Below, piece after piece: positions 63,361 through 64,000 of a DNA stretch of 64,000 bases. The DNA lies in NCBI GenBank assembly GCA_041744755.1, contig JBGTKC010000007.1, positions 1-64,000 on the forward strand. Direction: 5' to 3'. This DNA is from CALDTK01 sp041744755 (GTDB lineage Bacteria > Bacteroidota > Bacteroidia > Chitinophagales > Saprospiraceae). Below the pieces are notes generated by a model. It was not told where the DNA came from. It searched no databases and was given only the letters and a program-made list of their open reading frames with translations. A program made the translations under genes and the position numbers. The first letter of the stretch is position 1; each line of letters begins with the position of its first letter.

Positions 63361-64000
63361 TTACTTAAAGGCCCGTCCCACATCCCAAATCGTATCCTCC
63401 AACGGTCTATAAATCGCCCCCGCCGCCACGCTCGCCGCATGGTCATACCTCACCGTCCGCATACTCTTCCTGGCGGTCTCCTTCGTGAGTACCGCATCGC
63501 GACCCTGAAGTTTTGCCAGAAGGCCGGCCCCGCGCCACGCGAGTTCCGCCTGCCAGGGTTGCGCTGAGCGCAGAGGTGGCTCCACGTCGAGGGCCTTGGC
63601 CACTTCCGTGAAGAACTGCCGGAAGCTCCAGTTCTCCGCACTCACGATGAAGCGGCGATTGGCCGCACCCCGCAGCAAGCAGGTTTTGGCGAAAGCCGCC
63701 ACGTCTCGCGCGTCCACGTAGCCCGTGCCGCCGGGTGGATAGTAGGTCTGCCCGCGCGCGACCCAGTCGATGAGCGCGGCCGAACTTCGCTGCCAGTCGC
63801 CAGCGCCGAGTATGACGCTTGGATTAAGGATCGTAAAAGGCAGCCCTTCCTCGCCGGCGCGCCAGACCTCGAGCTCCCCGGCGTACTTCGAGCGCGCGTA
63901 GGCGCTCGTGTCGTCGTGGGGGTGGAAGGTGAACGGCGACTCGTGCAGCGGTTCGTCAAATTGCGCGGGGCTGATCGCGCCCACGGAACTGATGTGGAGG
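63361..64000 (-). CDS. NAD-dependent epimerase/dehydratase (extended SDR), N-terminus beyond window
   Basis: The frame is open through the right edge and ends at 63361; about 213 residues are present. The Ser of the catalytic triad is in HISSVGAIS and the Tyr-Lys pair in AYARSKYAGELEV. The middle has LPFTILNPSVILGAGDW and TGYVDARDVAAFAKTCL, typical of extended SDRs of the dihydroflavonol reductase-like group. The Rossmann dinucleotide part lies outside. Substrate unknown. Motif copies: 63510 (AGAA loop) and 63683 (AFAKT). Confidence 0.88.
   Translation of the reverse strand, partial: LHISSVGAISPAQFDEPLHESPFTFHPHDDTSAYARSKYAGELEVWRAGEEGLPFTILNPSVILGAGDWQRSSAALIDWVARGQTYYPPGGTGYVDARDVAAFAKTCLLRGAANRRFIVSAENWSFRQFFTEVAKALDVEPPLRSAQPWQAELAWRGAGLLAKLQGRDAVLTKETARKSMRTVRYDHAASVAAGAIYRPLEDTIWDVGRAFK

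Overview
The window reads as chromosomal DNA of a GC-rich member of the Bacteroidota. The taxon-marking evidence is two tandem secreted proteins with a gliding-motility-associated (type IX secretion) C-terminal domain, a Bacteroidota-type sdhC-sdhA-sdhB operon with a 640-residue SdhA, several outer-membrane barrels and lipoproteins, and a TAnnTTTG-type promoter ahead of sdhC. A Lewinella/Saprospiria-like host is a guess. No rRNA, tRNA, complete insertion sequence or complete prophage was seen.

Layout. 1-14 kb: a large secreted fibronectin-like protein (cut by the window edge) with a barrel partner, a HExxH-type secreted metallopeptidase, an M16 zinc protease with a strong terminator, a GNAT acetyltransferase, a barrel protein and a phosphohexomutase. 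14-23 kb: a lipoprotein; an acyl-CoA dehydrogenase-like / PIG-L deacetylase / NodS-like methyltransferase operon facing a family-2 glycosyltransferase; a DUF2461 gene broken by an amber codon; PaaI thioesterase divergent from a 3-oxoadipyl-CoA-type thiolase, which is coupled to a GT87 membrane mannosyltransferase-like gene. 23.6-27.2 kb: sdhCAB. 27-36 kb: two CHU_C proteins, a small alpha/beta-barrel protein, two paralogous membrane histidine kinases (the second has Ser in place of the phospho-accepting His) and an NhaC antiporter. 36.5-53.8 kb: a complete type I CRISPR-Cas locus, with a truncated endolysin remnant, a 105-repeat array, leader, cas2, cas1, cas4, cas3, cas7, cas8, cas5 and cas6 (all transcribed leftwards) and a divergently placed WYL regulator. 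54-64 kb: RNase R with a very long Lys/Ala/Thr tail, a small low-GC island, a pair of ATP-grasp ligases with an AstE/aspartoacylase-like hydrolase, and a partial SDR epimerase.

The most striking signal is not a gene. A 15-base motif, GTTTT followed by a 3-bp stem closed by a GNRA-like tetraloop (commonest form GTTTTGGCGAAAGCC), occurs about 56 times by eye on both strands, mostly inside coding sequences and in all reading frames. In 38 copies the stem is fully Watson-Crick and it covaries (GGC/GCC, GCC/GGC, AGC/GCT, GCT/AGC, GAC/GTC). This means the hairpin, rather than only the sequence, appears to be selected. The motif is absent from sdhCAB, the RNase R catalytic core, the CRISPR array and the low-GC island, but present in the cas genes. 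A DNA-uptake or other chromosome-wide single-strand signal is the leading idea; its function is unknown.
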